This document shows, in pieces, positions 1 through 10,494 of a stretch of 64,000 bases of DNA. How positions within the stretch are numbered: position 1 is the stretch's first letter; every line of letters starts with the position of its first letter. The notes beneath the pieces are model-generated. The model had not been told where the DNA came from and did no database searches. It was given only the letters and a program-made list of their open reading frames with translations. Both the position numbers and the translations under genes were made by a program. The DNA comes from Ananas comosus (lineage: Eukaryota; Streptophyta; Magnoliopsida; Poales; Bromeliaceae), in contig NC_033637.1 in assembly GCF_001540865.1 (NCBI RefSeq), forward strand, positions 9,190,073 through 9,254,072, written 5' to 3'.

Positions 1-1240
1 CATAATTTACTAACCGTTAGAAAGTCCTTTCTTGTAACATTTACACTTTAATACTACTAAGTTTGTAGCAATTACAAATTGTCCAATTATCAACACAACC
101 TCTTACAAATTGTCCACTAATTTTGTAGCAACTATATGCACGATCTAGCTATCCGATCAATCACAACCTCTTATATGTATGACCCTATAGGTTCTATTCT
201 ATCTGGTAGTGAGATATATTTTGATCACTATCAAAAATATCACTGAAACTCCCTTTAATGGATCGAAACAATTCCAACTCAGTCCAATGAGAATTATCGA
301 TCATCAAGACAATTCTCATGGGATGATCGATAATTCTCATGGGCCTCACAATCCACCAGTGACGCCTAGCAGCATGTAGTAGCATTCCAGTAGAATGGAA
401 TACTGAATCTCTTGGTGCAGTAACCGTGTAATACAGTCCTTCTATCAAGAGTTTCGACTAGATGGAGCTCATGGAATAACTTGTCAAACCCCATCGTCTG
501 GCATATGTCAAATTTATTCAACTCAATTTTCTAATATCGAAAACCCTTTTTCGCTATTAACTCTGCCCTAGCTATGGTCTTCTAAACTCAGTCTCATAAA
601 TCACATAGGACTAACGCCCCTATCTACCAAAGGAGATAGATTTCATATAGGTACACACCCTATTCTTACAATAAACCTACTGTAGCCAACATGCGCCGCA
701 AGGACCTGAATGATTGGGGACCAAGTGTATGTATAGTCAAACTACAGTAATCTCATTGTGAATAGCCAAGGTACTGCAGGTCAAAGGACCAATCACACTA
801 CTGCAACATTGAGTAAGTCACTGACGAGTAAGTAGACATCCAAGTGACTTCTCGCGGTTGGTCACGCTTGGTACTCTTGTTCTCTAGTAACCACCTGCAT
901 ATTTACTTCAGTGTCCCCACACTATTGACTCGAGACTCGTCTACCCAAAAAGGGAAGCGACCTATGCACCAATCTTATCGGATCAATCATCGTCTCCGTG
1001 ACGATCCATCGATCGGGAGCATTTAGGAATTAACCACCAATGACACCTCTCAAATTCTCAACTCTTGAGAATACATGTCATTATCTTATTAATTTCTTGG
1101 ACGATTCATGGACATGTACACAACATGAATAGAAATAAGAACCAAAATGCATTCATAATATTTTAAAGTCAAGTACAAATTTATGTCCTAGAAAGAATAC
1201 ATGTGTCAGCCTGGTTGGCTTCTAGGGTATACATCTAACA
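1..1240 (-). mobile_element. Ty1/copia-type LTR, partial (runs off the left edge)
   Basis: Read on the minus strand, the sequence begins at 1240 with TGTTAGATGTATACCC, a start I recognise from plant Copia LTRs. It runs to the window edge without a coding frame. It abuts the gag remnant of a Ty3 element at 1241, so it was probably inserted there. Only one end is visible, so I cannot say whether this is a solo LTR or one end of a full element. The short open frames at 194-448 and 844-1026 look fortuitous. Confidence 0.6.
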
Positions 1241-1567
1241 CTTCTCCTTGGGCTCTGTACTTGGGGCTGCACAAGAAGTGCCCAGCGCTGGTGACTGTGC
1301 CCATGCGGTCGCACCTCTTGTCGGCGTTGGCGGTGAAGGATCCTGGGTCATCCTAGTAGAAGCCTGCTAAAGTAGCAAGTCCTCCAATCGCTTCATTTTC
1401 GCCTTCTGTCGGCGTGCTGCATCCGCTTGCTATTGAGCCACCAAGTCTGTTAGCAACACCAACTGGTCTCTCAACTCACGGACCTTACTGGATCCGGAGG
1501 TAGCGGAGGTCTCCACTTCCTCCGCATCAGCTGCCGCGGCCACCCCGGTCGACCTAGAGCAAGTCAT
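1241..1567 (-). pseudogene. Ty3/gypsy gag, N-terminal remnant
   Basis: On the minus strand a frame opens with ATG at 1567 and encodes a small acidic, Ala/Ser/Thr-rich head. A short helical segment (VRELRDQLVLLTDLVAQ) follows, like the start of chromovirus gag proteins. There is an in-frame stop right after that segment, at about 1433-1435, and more stops further on. The frame is cut at 1240 by the Copia LTR. It lies downstream of the primer-binding site at 1901-1911 in the same orientation, as expected for a 5' LTR, leader and gag layout. The rest of this element lies left of the window. Confidence 0.55.
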
Positions 1568-1900
1568 CGGCATATCAAGCTACAACAAACATGACATGCG
1601 TAAGTTAGTACAACCCACACCTACGCAACCCAACTCATGAAAACAAAACCCCAATCATGCAGAAGTAGTGAAGTGAGGCCCCCAGCTAACCCCCGATGTC
1701 ACGTTGTCGGCCCTAACGTGACCTTCCACAGAGTTAGCAGTTGCACACTTCGATCAGACTCCAACTATTACGAATTAAAGATATAACCCAATCATAATAC
1801 TTTCACTCAAAAGTCATATAAGACCCCGTCTCTCACAAGCCTAATTCTTATATTTCAAACCGCCTAAGGTTTACTAGGTTTATAAAGACTCAACCCTAAA

Positions 1901-1911
1901 CTCTGATACCA
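1901..1911 (-). other. Primer-binding site (initiator-Met tRNA type)
   Basis: The minus strand reads TGGTATCAGAG, complementary to the 3' end of plant initiator-methionine tRNA. It lies eight bases after the LTR end at 1920. The 1568-1900 leader between it and gag has no coding content. The same spacing is found at 35701-35711. Confidence 0.8.
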
Positions 1912-1919
1912 ATATGATC

Positions 1920-2887
1920 TGTCACGTTCGGGCCCCAGCGGAAGCCTACCCGACACGTGCACAGACCCGCCGTGTGCACAAGGTACCCCCGATGTGTACA
2001 AGGCGTCTACCACAAAGCATTTAATAGAGGCAGCAAGGAAAATATTCCCAATATGATAATCAGAGCATAAATTCTATACTACATAAGAGTTAACATTCAC
2101 TATAGGAAAAATAAAAAGTTACTACAATAAGGAACATCTATCACAAGATATACAATAAGTTACAACAAAAGGGGTACATCTCATGAACATAAGGTGGTCT
2201 TTATACAAAAATGTTCTATACACCTTTCATGACTAAAACGAAAGAAAGGTGTCCACGTAGACAAATGTCTCCAAAAGGGCTCTAACTAGTCGCAACTCCC
2301 TTGTCGCGGTCCCTAGCCTCTCCCACAGTAGAAGGCTCTGGAATAAAAACAACAAACACATGGGGTTGAGAACTATTAAACGATAGTTCCTAGTGGGTAA
2401 GCCGCCGAGAAAAGCGAATTACACTACTAGGTCAACTGAGACAAAAATAGTAAGTAACTAAGGATAAGGTATAAATAAAGTAAATGAAGTAGAAATACAA
2501 GTACTACACTGCCTCTAAATAACTATGCCAAACAACAAGTATAAGGTTCTACCGCTATCAATATATATGAGTGTGTAATGTCTAATAAGTATGTCCAAGC
2601 ACTATGAATGCATCAACCCATGATGATGTACAATGTTAAGTTTAATTAATTTTTACCCAATCATCGGGGACTTACACAAGATAACTTCCCGACTTGTCCC
2701 ATGCCTAATTGCCCCATGGTAGTCAATATTCTCCCTCTAGGAATGAGTCTCGCCCACGACATCTCATTTCAGTGCCCAATCCTGCACAGGCGAGCATGAT
2801 GTCGCAAAGGCTAACTCCAGAGTGCCAGCTTGTAGGGAGCAACCCTCACAAGCTTGTGCGAATGAGTACAAAGGCAAACAAGCGTGG
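1920..2887 (-). mobile_element. Ty3-type LTR, 3' (U5-side) portion of a 5' LTR
   Basis: On the plus strand it starts with TGTCACG, the reverse complement of the ...CGTGACA end shared by the Ty3-type LTRs in this window. It is followed on the minus strand by a tRNA-Met primer site. It carries the conserved hairpin (2365-2398) and an acceptor-like AG next to it. It matches 38320-38587 and 43165-43340 closely, for example the block around TGTAGGGAGC. At 2887 another LTR in the opposite orientation begins, so the rest of this LTR is displaced or missing. Confidence 0.65.
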
Positions 2888-3130
2888 TGTAACACACTGG
2901 ACCTTCGTAAATTGCGAAGATCGAGTGTTTGATCTGTGTTTCGAGATTTTTCAGGTATTCTGGAGGGTCGTTGACAGTGCTGTGACCTATGGCTCGTATC
3001 CCGAGAATTGAGGTATTTAAAGTAGCGCTAAGGTCACCAAAGTGGTGGACTTAGGCTGCTCTCGGGTTGCTTTCTGCAGGAATGTGTACCGGTACACCTT
3101 GATGGTTGTACCGGTACAGAAAGTGTACCG
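2888..3130 (+). mobile_element. Ty3-type LTR, 5' fragment (GTACCGGTAC subfamily)
   Basis: It starts TGTAACACACTGGACCTT, the same start as the complete solo LTR at 47336, and is near that of 26469. It contains the GTACCGGTAC palindromes typical of the 26469-29113 copy. It ends abruptly at a single N (3131), after which an unrelated LTR in the opposite orientation begins. About 2.4 kb of the expected LTR is missing, most likely an assembly join. Confidence 0.7.
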
Positions 3131-3131
3131 N
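3131..3131. other. Single N at a chimeric junction
   Basis: The N joins the truncated plus-strand LTR at 2888-3130 to the truncated minus-strand Tekay LTR at 3132. Neither side has a TSD or a natural LTR end here. Confidence 0.85.
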
Positions 3132-4959
3132 AGCTACCCAACCGAGTATGCAGCGTATCTCTGTCGAGCTCAATCAGGCTCTAACAAGCCGAAGTCAAGT
3201 AGCTAGGGTGAAAACAGGTTTAGAAACTAAATCCACGTGCCCTCGGCACAATCTGAGACTAAAAACAGGAATCTAGCTCCACCGTCCACCCCGACGGCAC
3301 CCAACAACCCGAAACAGCCTAGATTCTACTAAAAAAATAAGCTCGGCGTTTCAGCACGAGCGTAAATGCATTCTAAACTACCTCGGGTATCCACCGCGCT
3401 GAAACAACGGTGATACAATCAAACCATGGTTCCTAGAGCTAAATCAGATAGTAGAATCATATGACGGGTCAAAACGCTAGTTTTCTCCTAAGTCAAGTTT
3501 CAAGTCCGACATGTATAATTTATCTAATTACTAAGCATGCTCCAAATTCAGATTTACATGTCATACTCATTGATGAATTTGAGCTACAACAAGATAACAA
3601 TAGCCGCAATTCATACAAGTCGACTAACATGTACTTAGGAGTAAAAACCGATGATACACCCACCTCAAGTGCGAATCCCCAGCAGCAAAGAGGGTTTCGA
3701 ATCAAAGCTAATACTGCTTGATCAATCGAACTCCTCAGGAATCAACAGTTGAGCTATCTCCAAGCTCTACACAAGGAAATCCGATAAATCGCACAATTTC
3801 AGCATTAAGGTTTAAATTAGCCCAATTGCGATGCTAACCTTACCTTCTAGATGCCAATTCAGTTGAGATGAAGCTCCAATTATAGGGTGCTGTGATGGAC
3901 TATCCTCCTAGATCCATAAACCCAACACATTCAACTAATCGCATCAATACATTCAACAATAGCATCAAAACTCACAATTTCTGCATTTAAGCTAAATTAA
4001 GCCAACTCCAATGTCAAGACCTACCAAAAGATGTCCAAAACAGGTGAAGAGGGCCTCAAATCCAGTACTGGTTGATAGGGAATGTGTCTCAACTCCACAA
4101 AGCTCCTGCTTCCAAAGTTCACCCCAAGAAAAGCTCAAAAACTTGCAATTCTGTCCAAAGTAGCAGCAGTAGAGAAAAATATGGGTTCGACTGAGCTAAC
4201 CTTCACCAAATTCTACAACTCGGGGCTTCATGGATTCCTCTGGAAGTCTAGAATCTAGCAAACTAAGTTTCACCACGATCCGACCTTCCTACGTCGCGTA
4301 CGAGCCAAAATACTGAAGGTCGTCGTTGAAGAACTGCAGAATCAGCACCTATCAAGCTCGGAGTTGTGGATCTTGAAGCAATTTGAGTAGATTTGAGGGT
4401 TGGAAATGCAATTTAAGGGTTTACTATGAAGAATGGACGAAAAGGCTTCACTGGGGTCAAGCTCCCCCTATTTATAGGGTGCTGGAAGGATAAAATAAGC
4501 TCCAGGTTCAATAGCTGTTAAATTGGTGTCCCTGCAGAAACGACCATTTCTGGGCGCCCGAAACCTCCAAGCTGCACAAATCTTCCTCCTTGGACTCTCT
4601 GCTCACGGTGTGCTGGGCCCGTAAATGGCTCCGGCGGACCTCACCTACTACTCGCCACGTGTCAACACAAACGATATTCACGATGTAAAATTTCCGGACC
4701 CACTTCTAGGCACCCGGAACATAGGATCCGAATTGGCTTTCAGTTTCAGTTAAATTCAACACTCAGTTCTGGGTGACCTAAATCGAGTTCTGGGCGCCCG
4801 AATCTGGCAAAACTCCAGTTTTGCTTAATTGAGTGCGTCAAGTTCATTTCTGCATCCAATTCGTACAGAAACGACTCCGACTAAGTCCGACACTCTCTAG
4901 ATGTGTCGACCAGTCACTAATACTGAAGCCAATCCTATCCAAAGCTCAGAAACACTACA
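3132..4959 (-). mobile_element. Tekay-like 3' LTR, missing about 750 bp
   Basis: This stretch is collinear with 36471-38319 and very similar to it. On the minus strand it begins TGTAGTGTTTCTGAGC directly after the purine tract. A TATA box (TATAAATAG on the minus strand, about 4470-4480) follows GGGCGCCC palindromes at 4552-4559 and 4792-4799. The segment corresponding to 35720-36470, the LTR 3' end, is absent because of the junction at 3131. Confidence 0.8.
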
Positions 4960-4978
4960 TCCTCCACCACTACAAAAA
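4960..4978 (-). other. Polypurine tract of the Tekay-like element
   Basis: The minus strand reads GTAGTGGTGGAGGA directly before the LTR start TGTAGTG. Just upstream is TTTCGAGGACGAAAC, a sequence typical of the region before the 3' LTR in plant chromoviruses. Confidence 0.7.
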
Positions 4979-5032
4979 GTTTCGTCCTCGAAACTAAAAC
5001 ATACCTCAATCCTGAGCCTCAAAAAGGTAGGG

Positions 5033-5434
5033 TTAGGACTCTCTCATCACCGTCTCCGGCTCCCAAGTCGCCTCCCGCTCCTCGTGATTACTCCACTGCA
5101 CCTTTACAAAGGGTATGACCCGGTTTCGCAATTTCCTCGACTCATGAGCTAGAATCCGCACCGGTCGCTCCTCGTATCTCAAGTCCTCGCCAATCTCTAG
5201 TGGAGTGAAGTCTATCACGTGGGAGAGGTCGAACACATATCTCCTCAAGGCCGAGACATGAAAAACATCATGAATGCCGGCTAGTCGTGGAGGTAGAGCA
5301 ATCCTGTAAGCAACTGGTCCGACTCGCTCCAATACCTCAAAAGGGCCTACAAAACGTGGACTGAGCTTTCCTCGTACTCCAAATCGACGAATCCCTCTGG
5401 ACGGCGAGACTTTAAGAAACACATGATCCCCCAC
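5033..5434 (-). pseudogene. Integrase C-terminus with chromodomain
   Basis: The minus-strand frame gives a [19 protein letters not shown] integrase C-terminal module. [11 protein letters not shown] linker follows, then a chromodomain ending [18 protein letters not shown], the aromatic W..H....TWE pattern of chromodomains. In chromoviruses this domain directs integration to heterochromatin. The frame ends in PETVMRES at a stop at 5033. It is separated from the upstream integrase part by a stop and frame break near 5435-5485, so the protein is not continuous. Confidence 0.85.
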
Positions 5435-5485
5435 TTGGAACTCAAAGTCTCATCTCCGGGTATCAGTATAGCTCCTCTGCCGACT

Positions 5486-5686
5486 CTAGGCTGCTAAAAT
5501 GTGCCGTCGGACCACTTTCACCTTTTCCTCAGCCTCAACTAGAATCTCAGGTCCAAGCGTCTTCCTCTCACCCACATCACTCCAAAACAAAGGGGATCGA
5601 CACCTGCGTCCATACAACGCTTCAAACGGAGCCATCTGGATGCTCGCTTGATAGCTCTTGTTGTACGCAAACTCAGCCAGTCTCAA
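5486..5686 (-). pseudogene. Integrase core fragment of the Tekay-like element
   Basis: The translation has RLAEFAYNKSYQASIQMAP, then FEALYGRRCRSP, the well-known end of the Ty3 integrase catalytic core. It continues directly from 14992-15243 on the far side of SIRE-1, which shows that SIRE-1 landed in this gene. It reads into the SIRE-1 LTR at 5696. Confidence 0.85.
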
Positions 5687-5696
5687 ATGTCGATAC

Positions 5697-6889
5697 TGTA
5701 AGATATGGATCCCGAGGATCTAAAAGGTAAATAATACCTAGAGGGGGGTGAATAGGTGTAAAACGGCAAAAACAAAAACTCTCGATGCAAATAAAAAGAT
5801 AGCAGAAAATAAAAACAGCACACCAAGATTTTAACGTGGAAAAACTCCAATCCGGAGTGAAAAACCCACGGGACCGATCACGCGAAGAAAATCCACTAAG
5901 AAAACTTGAGTACAAGTGATTTTAACCAAAATACATGACTCAATTTACCGAATTCCCATTGTTGATGGTCTTCGCCGGTCCTTGATCGATAGGAATCCTT
6001 CGATCGACCTCGCCGCAACTCCTTGCTGCGTCAACGCCTCAACTCCTCGAAGCATCCACCAAATCCTCGGCTTCACGCGAGTCCACGCGCCGAACCTCCT
6101 TCCGGAGTTTGTAGAATTGATGATTTATGGTGATTAAGACTTAGAATACCATAAGTAATGAGGGTTCACCTTCTAATCAAACATCTACTTGATTCTCGAA
6201 GAAGATATCGAGTTAAATCGAAGAATCAAGTCGATCGTTGATTATATGAAACTTGTTATTAAAATAGAATCATAAGAATGTGAAAACAAGTTTCTAGGGT
6301 TTTAGATCAGTAGAAATTCAAAGCCTTAACCCATATGACAACCCCCATGGCTTATTTATAGGTTTAGAAGACTTAGAAGTAGACTAGGATTGCAAAAAGT
6401 CTATTTTAAAAACTGGTGTCGTCCTCAGGGACCGGTCCTCTCGAGGAGACCGGTCTCTCGAGCGAGAGACCGGTCCCTTGCTGCGTGACAGAAAACACAA
6501 CGTTCGGGAACCGGTCTCTCATGCCAGAGACCGGTCCCTCGCTGCATGACAGAAAATCCCATATTCGGGAACCGGTCTCCCTTTCCAGAGACCGGTTGCC
6601 TCAACATCCCACGCAATGAGGACCTTCGAGGACCGGTCTTTCAACTCTGGGACCGGTCCCAGAACACAGAAAAGTTCAGTTTAAACTTCATAATGCAATC
6701 TAAGTCTTCTGAACTTATTGTAATTAAATAAATTCACCACAAATGATCTATTCTATATACCTGAGGTGTCGAGCTTCTCCAAATGAGTCTTTGCTCTTCA
6801 AATTGAATATTCTCTTCAAACTATCGTGATCAACTCTTCAAGAATCCATTCGACTTTACGAAATCCGCCAACCTAGAAAATCCTTAACA
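5697..6889 (-). mobile_element. SIRE-1 3' LTR
   Basis: On the minus strand it starts TGTTAAGGATTTTCTAGG at 6889 and ends CATATCTTACA at 5697, a length of 1193 bp. The TATA box is at 6351-6362 (CCTATAAATAAG on the minus strand). Nine ACCGGT hexamers lie just upstream of it. Confidence 0.9.
6431..6657 (-). promoter_or_regulatory. ACCGGT palindrome array upstream of the LTR TATA box
   Basis: Nine ACCGGT hexamers occur in 227 bp, mostly extended to GAGACCGGTCTC or GGGACCGGTCCC. Many lie in pairs that could fold into a larger hairpin, for example around CTCGAG at 6440. The array sits 70-300 bp upstream of the TATA box. The same array is at 14517-14765, 21215-21465 and 33745-33962. Palindrome-rich cis regions are known in maize Sirevirus LTRs; a role in transcription or silencing is inference here. 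Confidence 0.8.
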
Positions 6890-6902
6890 GTCTCCCCCTT
6901 TG
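6890..6902 (-). other. SIRE-1 polypurine tract adjacent to the 3' LTR
   Basis: The minus strand reads CAAAGGGGGAGAC immediately before the LTR start. A second tract of the same core (AAAAGGGGGAGA) lies at 7387-7399. The 6903-7317 stretch between the tracts has no coding content and matches 33115-33500 of SIRE-2. Confidence 0.8.
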
Positions 6903-7317
6903 GCGATTTCGTGACGAAACATATTACAATGCTCGTACACAACTCAGAAACAATAAAAAGAAGATCATCGCAATCACCAAACGATAATCTCCTGCATGAT
7001 CGATCCAATAAAAGAAAAATTACACTTTTCTCACATTCCTAATACAAACTCTATGACTTAAACATGGAGTCTTGAAGTTTTGAACATTCCTGCAAAAACA
7101 TTCTTAAAACACAATCAAGATTCAAGAATACTTATCATATAAAAAAAAAATCAAACAGAAATGTCATAGTCAAACAGAAACGTTATAGTCAGTCATGTCA
7201 AAGCACCAAACAAAGTATCAAGTATCAAGACGCATCAACAGTCATAGTTCATCTATCAACAGTCACAGAGCATCTAAGCAGACATCTAATAACTAAACAA
7301 ACATCAAAAGTGAGAGC

Positions 7318-7399
7318 AACATCATCATCGTCATGAGCATGAGCATCATCGTCATGAACATCATCATCATGTATCATGTCATGAACATCTCCCCCTTTT
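7318..7399 (-). repeat. ATG/ATC-rich trinucleotide repeat and upstream purine tract
   Basis: Imperfect repeats of catcat, gagcat and cgtcat fill 7318-7386, next to the distal purine tract. The equivalent region of SIRE-2 (32980-33100) is a longer, more regular tandem repeat. The flanking sequence at 7390-7425 can form a hairpin (GTCA...TGAC with flanking A/T runs). Confidence 0.7.
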
Positions 7400-7443
7400 T
7401 GTCAGAAAGCGCCAAAATGACAAAAGGAGAAACCCCGCACCAC

Positions 7444-8820
7444 TCAGTCGGAGTCGTCACCCTGCGGAGGAAGATCTGAGCTACAATAACCCAATTTATC
7501 AAAGATCGCTTTCATTAAACGTTTAATCTTGCTCACATCCTTCCTTATCTGAGCCTGATCCGTAGATAGTTTCTGAAGCTCTTCAGATAATCGCTGTTGC
7601 TCACGATACACAGATGAAACCGAGACATCCTTCTCAGAAATATCCATAGAAGGACGTGAAGAAGCAGGAGCAGCAGGAGGTGGAGCAGCAGTAGGTGAAG
7701 CAGTTCGCTGAGACGGAGTTCTAAGCTGCGCAGAGGACTTCACAAACGTGCTTTCATTAATCCGTCCTAAGCTATGCTCATAGGAAGAACAACTCGTATT
7801 CACACCGTGATATCTAAGAATCCGCATAATGATCATCGGATACGGCAATCTTTCATTCTGCCCGGAAGTCTTGATGTCCTTTGCCATCCGCTGCCCAATC
7901 AAAAATGGAATGTTCATGTTGATGTTCCTGGCTTGTACAATATTCGGGTGCCCCAATAAGTACATATAGAGTACACGATCCCATCTCAATATCTTAGTGT
8001 TAGCTAATGGCAAGATGTTATAGCATACCACGAAGTTTAGAAATCTATATTCCATCTTGAGATCCTTAGAAAGAACCATAAGTGCATTTGATTCAGTACC
8101 TGGCATACATATCACGTCCAAAATCTTTTGCCAATCTCTAAATTGATCAAAACCGGCCTGAAGATACTCAACCCCATCTGTCCGAGCCGTCATTTCTAGC
8201 ACTGTAGCAATAGAATCAGGTGTGATCGTCAGCTCCACACCATGTACTGAAGTAATAAACTGATAAGGGCCTCCATCAGAGTCACTCAAATGACCTGCCC
8301 TCATGAAAAATTCTCTAATCAGCTCCAAACAAAAACCTGTTTGCTCCGAAAAATCGCAAATCTGATGTAGATTTTCTTTTTCAAACAGATCTTGAAATCC
8401 CGGCACACACTCAATGATACTAGCAACTCCAACATCTCGCTCACCAATACAGTGCTTTAATGAGTACATTGACCTACGACCGGAAGAAACATCCTGGACA
8501 CTGAGACGAGGAGGCTCAGAACTCGGCTCTCTGATCTCAAAACCTCCAGACTTCCTCCGACCAGCATATTCAGTCGCCTTTTCTTTTCCCTTGTCCAGTG
8601 CTTTTCCTTTTCCTTTATCAACTGCCTTTCTTTTGCCCTTTCCTTTTCTTTTGTCCTTATCCTTAGTTAGAACCTCTGGAGTAAATGCCTCCCAATCTGG
8701 CTCGTCCTCCTCAGATTCTTTGCCCGGAGCATATTCGCGACCTTCATCTTCCGGTTGTTGCTCAACCGGTCGCTTAGCCGAGGAACGTTGACGTTTGCTT
8801 CTGCGACCACCCCCGGCCAT
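7444..8820 (-). CDS. Sirevirus ORF3 (extra protein after pol), intact in SIRE-1
   Basis: This is an open frame of 458 codons from an ATG giving MAGGGRRSKRQRSS; the frame is open for another 24 codons upstream. Residues 1-40 are basic. Residues about 45-105 are acidic and then Lys/Gly-rich (repeated KGKGK). A conserved globular domain follows, containing MRAGHLSDSDGGPY, MEYRFLNFVVCYNILPLANT and ILRWDRVLYMYLL. Next come a Pro/Ala-rich hinge and a C-terminal coiled coil (EQQRLSEELQKLSTDQAQIR). The central block resembles the plant transposon-associated family known as putative plant transposon protein. I see no signal peptide or membrane anchor in the MAGGG form, so an envelope role is not supported. 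A conserved splice acceptor lies 47 bp upstream. The SIRE-2 copy (31575-32925) is broken. Confidence 0.75.
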   Translation of the reverse strand: MAGGGRRSKRQRSSAKRPVEQQPEDEGREYAPGKESEEDEPDWEAFTPEVLTKDKDKRKGKGKRKAVDKGKGKALDKGKEKATEYAGRRKSGGFEIREPSSEPPRLSVQDVSSGRRSMYSLKHCIGERDVGVASIIECVPGFQDLFEKENLHQICDFSEQTGFCLELIREFFMRAGHLSDSDGGPYQFITSVHGVELTITPDSIATVLEMTARTDGVEYLQAGFDQFRDWQKILDVICMPGTESNALMVLSKDLKMEYRFLNFVVCYNILPLANTKILRWDRVLYMYLLGHPNIVQARNINMNIPFLIGQRMAKDIKTSGQNERLPYPMIIMRILRYHGVNTSCSSYEHSLGRINESTFVKSSAQLRTPSQRTASPTAAPPPAAPASSRPSMDISEKDVSVSSVYREQQRLSEELQKLSTDQAQIRKDVSKIKRLMKAIFDKLGYCSSDLPPQGDDSD

Positions 8821-8867
8821 AAGAACCATAAGAACAAGTAGCCACGAGTACATTTTCGAAGAAACCC

Positions 8868-9440
8868 CTGTTAAACACAATGATTTATACATATGGAATA
8901 TAAGAACAATTGATTTTTGATTCCAAAAACTTGAGCAAATTGATATGTAATATGCTAGATAATCCTAGGGCCATGATATCATGAAAATTATGGACAAATT
9001 ATGCAACCAAAATCAGTAAAAATCACATCGTTTTCGAAAATATTGAAAAATAAGGTTTTGATGATGAAAACTTAGTAAAATCAACCAAACAATTGTATCA
9101 AAATATGGAATAATGCATGAAAATCCTGACTAACATGTCTAGAGGTAAGATCAGGGCCAAAAATGAAGAGATTTAACAACAGTATGAGATCAAAACCCCA
9201 AAAACCAAAAATAAAGCACAAATTCGGATTATAAGGCAACATCGAAATAAAATCCGAGAATCATACCAAAATCAAGTGTAAATTGATGAAGAGAGGAACC
9301 AAAAGCACCCTGAGGATATTAAAAGCTCTAGAGAGAAGTTGGAAAGAATTTGGTAAAGTAAAACGAAACAGACCGCAAAAACCCTTATAATGGTTCGGGC
9401 GAAGGGACCGGTCTCTCCAAGTCTGGGACCGGTCCCAGAG
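8868..9440 (-). promoter_or_regulatory. Putative ORF3 promoter, leader exon and 5' UTR intron
   Basis: On the minus strand two ACCGGT palindromes (about 9405-9435) precede a TATA-like ATTATAAGG (9385-9392). A leader of about 100 bases follows, then a donor-like G|GTATGA (GT at 9266-9265), a 399-bp AT-rich intron and an acceptor AACAG|GGG (AG at 8869-8868). SIRE-2 has the same parts in the same order with a 396-bp intron. In both copies exactly 47 bases separate the acceptor from the MAGGG start codon. That conservation is the evidence; expression is inference. Confidence 0.55.
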
Positions 9441-10494
9441 CCTAAACCTAAAAATGTAACTTTCGTCCAAAATTTTGAGAAATTTTATATAATATTCTCA
9501 ACATATCCAATATCAAAAATACACAATTTCCATCCCCAAAGACTTCCAATAAAATTTCATAAATAAATTTTAAAAAATTAATCTCAAAGATATTCAATTT
9601 GTTAAACATTATTGATCCGAAAATCAAATAAAATTCTTGATAAGTATCAAATAAAATTCCACACATCATGCAAGATCTAAGGATTAATTGTATCATTTTA
9701 TCATCATATTTGTTAAGAAATTGAATAAATAAATCACATAATCATGAAATTAAAAGAATATTCTCAATTTGAGTTATGCACATAATTCGAGATAGGAGTG
9801 GCTCTTTGAGCATCTTTTAACAAACCACCTTATATCGCCTAGGAGATGTATTAAACATAGTATTAGAATTTTACCATCTCCACAACATCTCATATTTATT
9901 TATTCTTTATTGGCTGTTAACTCATAGAGATATATTGATCATCATGTGGTAGCTGCACACACTGACCGGACAACCGGGGTGGTAGCTCTTTCCTTCATGT
10001 GGTGGTAGTTTTCACACTCCCAGCAGGGATGTAACTCTTTCCATATCTTTTGAATTTAAGATATTTCCATAACCATAGTCCGAAAGACTCCCCCTAAATT
10101 AGTGCAACCCTCAAATCAAAAATATTATTGCAATTTCAAAAATAGAGAAAGAGTTATTCATCTCACACCTAATAATCAAATAAACAATTGCAACGTTCAA
10201 AGTTCGAAACATGAGGTGTTGAATTTAATTCAAAATACTAAACAGAATTTCAACGATTTGATCGTTCAAAAATTATGACAATAGAGAATAACAATGACAG
10301 TGATCAATCAAAACATAATATGAAACAATTAAAGTCATATGATAGAGCTAACAAAAACCAATTTATCTCCCAAAAACAGCGACAACATTCATGAAATTCA
10401 ATCATCTCTCAAGAATAATCAGGAAAAACCAAACAAAAATATGCACAGAAACAAAATGCAACATGCACATGATCTATGCCCCAATAGAATGTAT
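9441..10494 (-). other. Non-coding SIRE-1 region between pol and ORF3
   Basis: This is AT-rich sequence without a supported gene, collinear with 30034-30950 of SIRE-2. A conserved piece at about 9940-10060 has repeated gtggtagct/ctaccac words and could form local hairpins. Confidence 0.7.

Noticed and set aside
7774..8791. Plus-strand open frames opposite ORF3
   Set aside because: They are antisense shadows of the long minus-strand ORF3 frame and show no domain.
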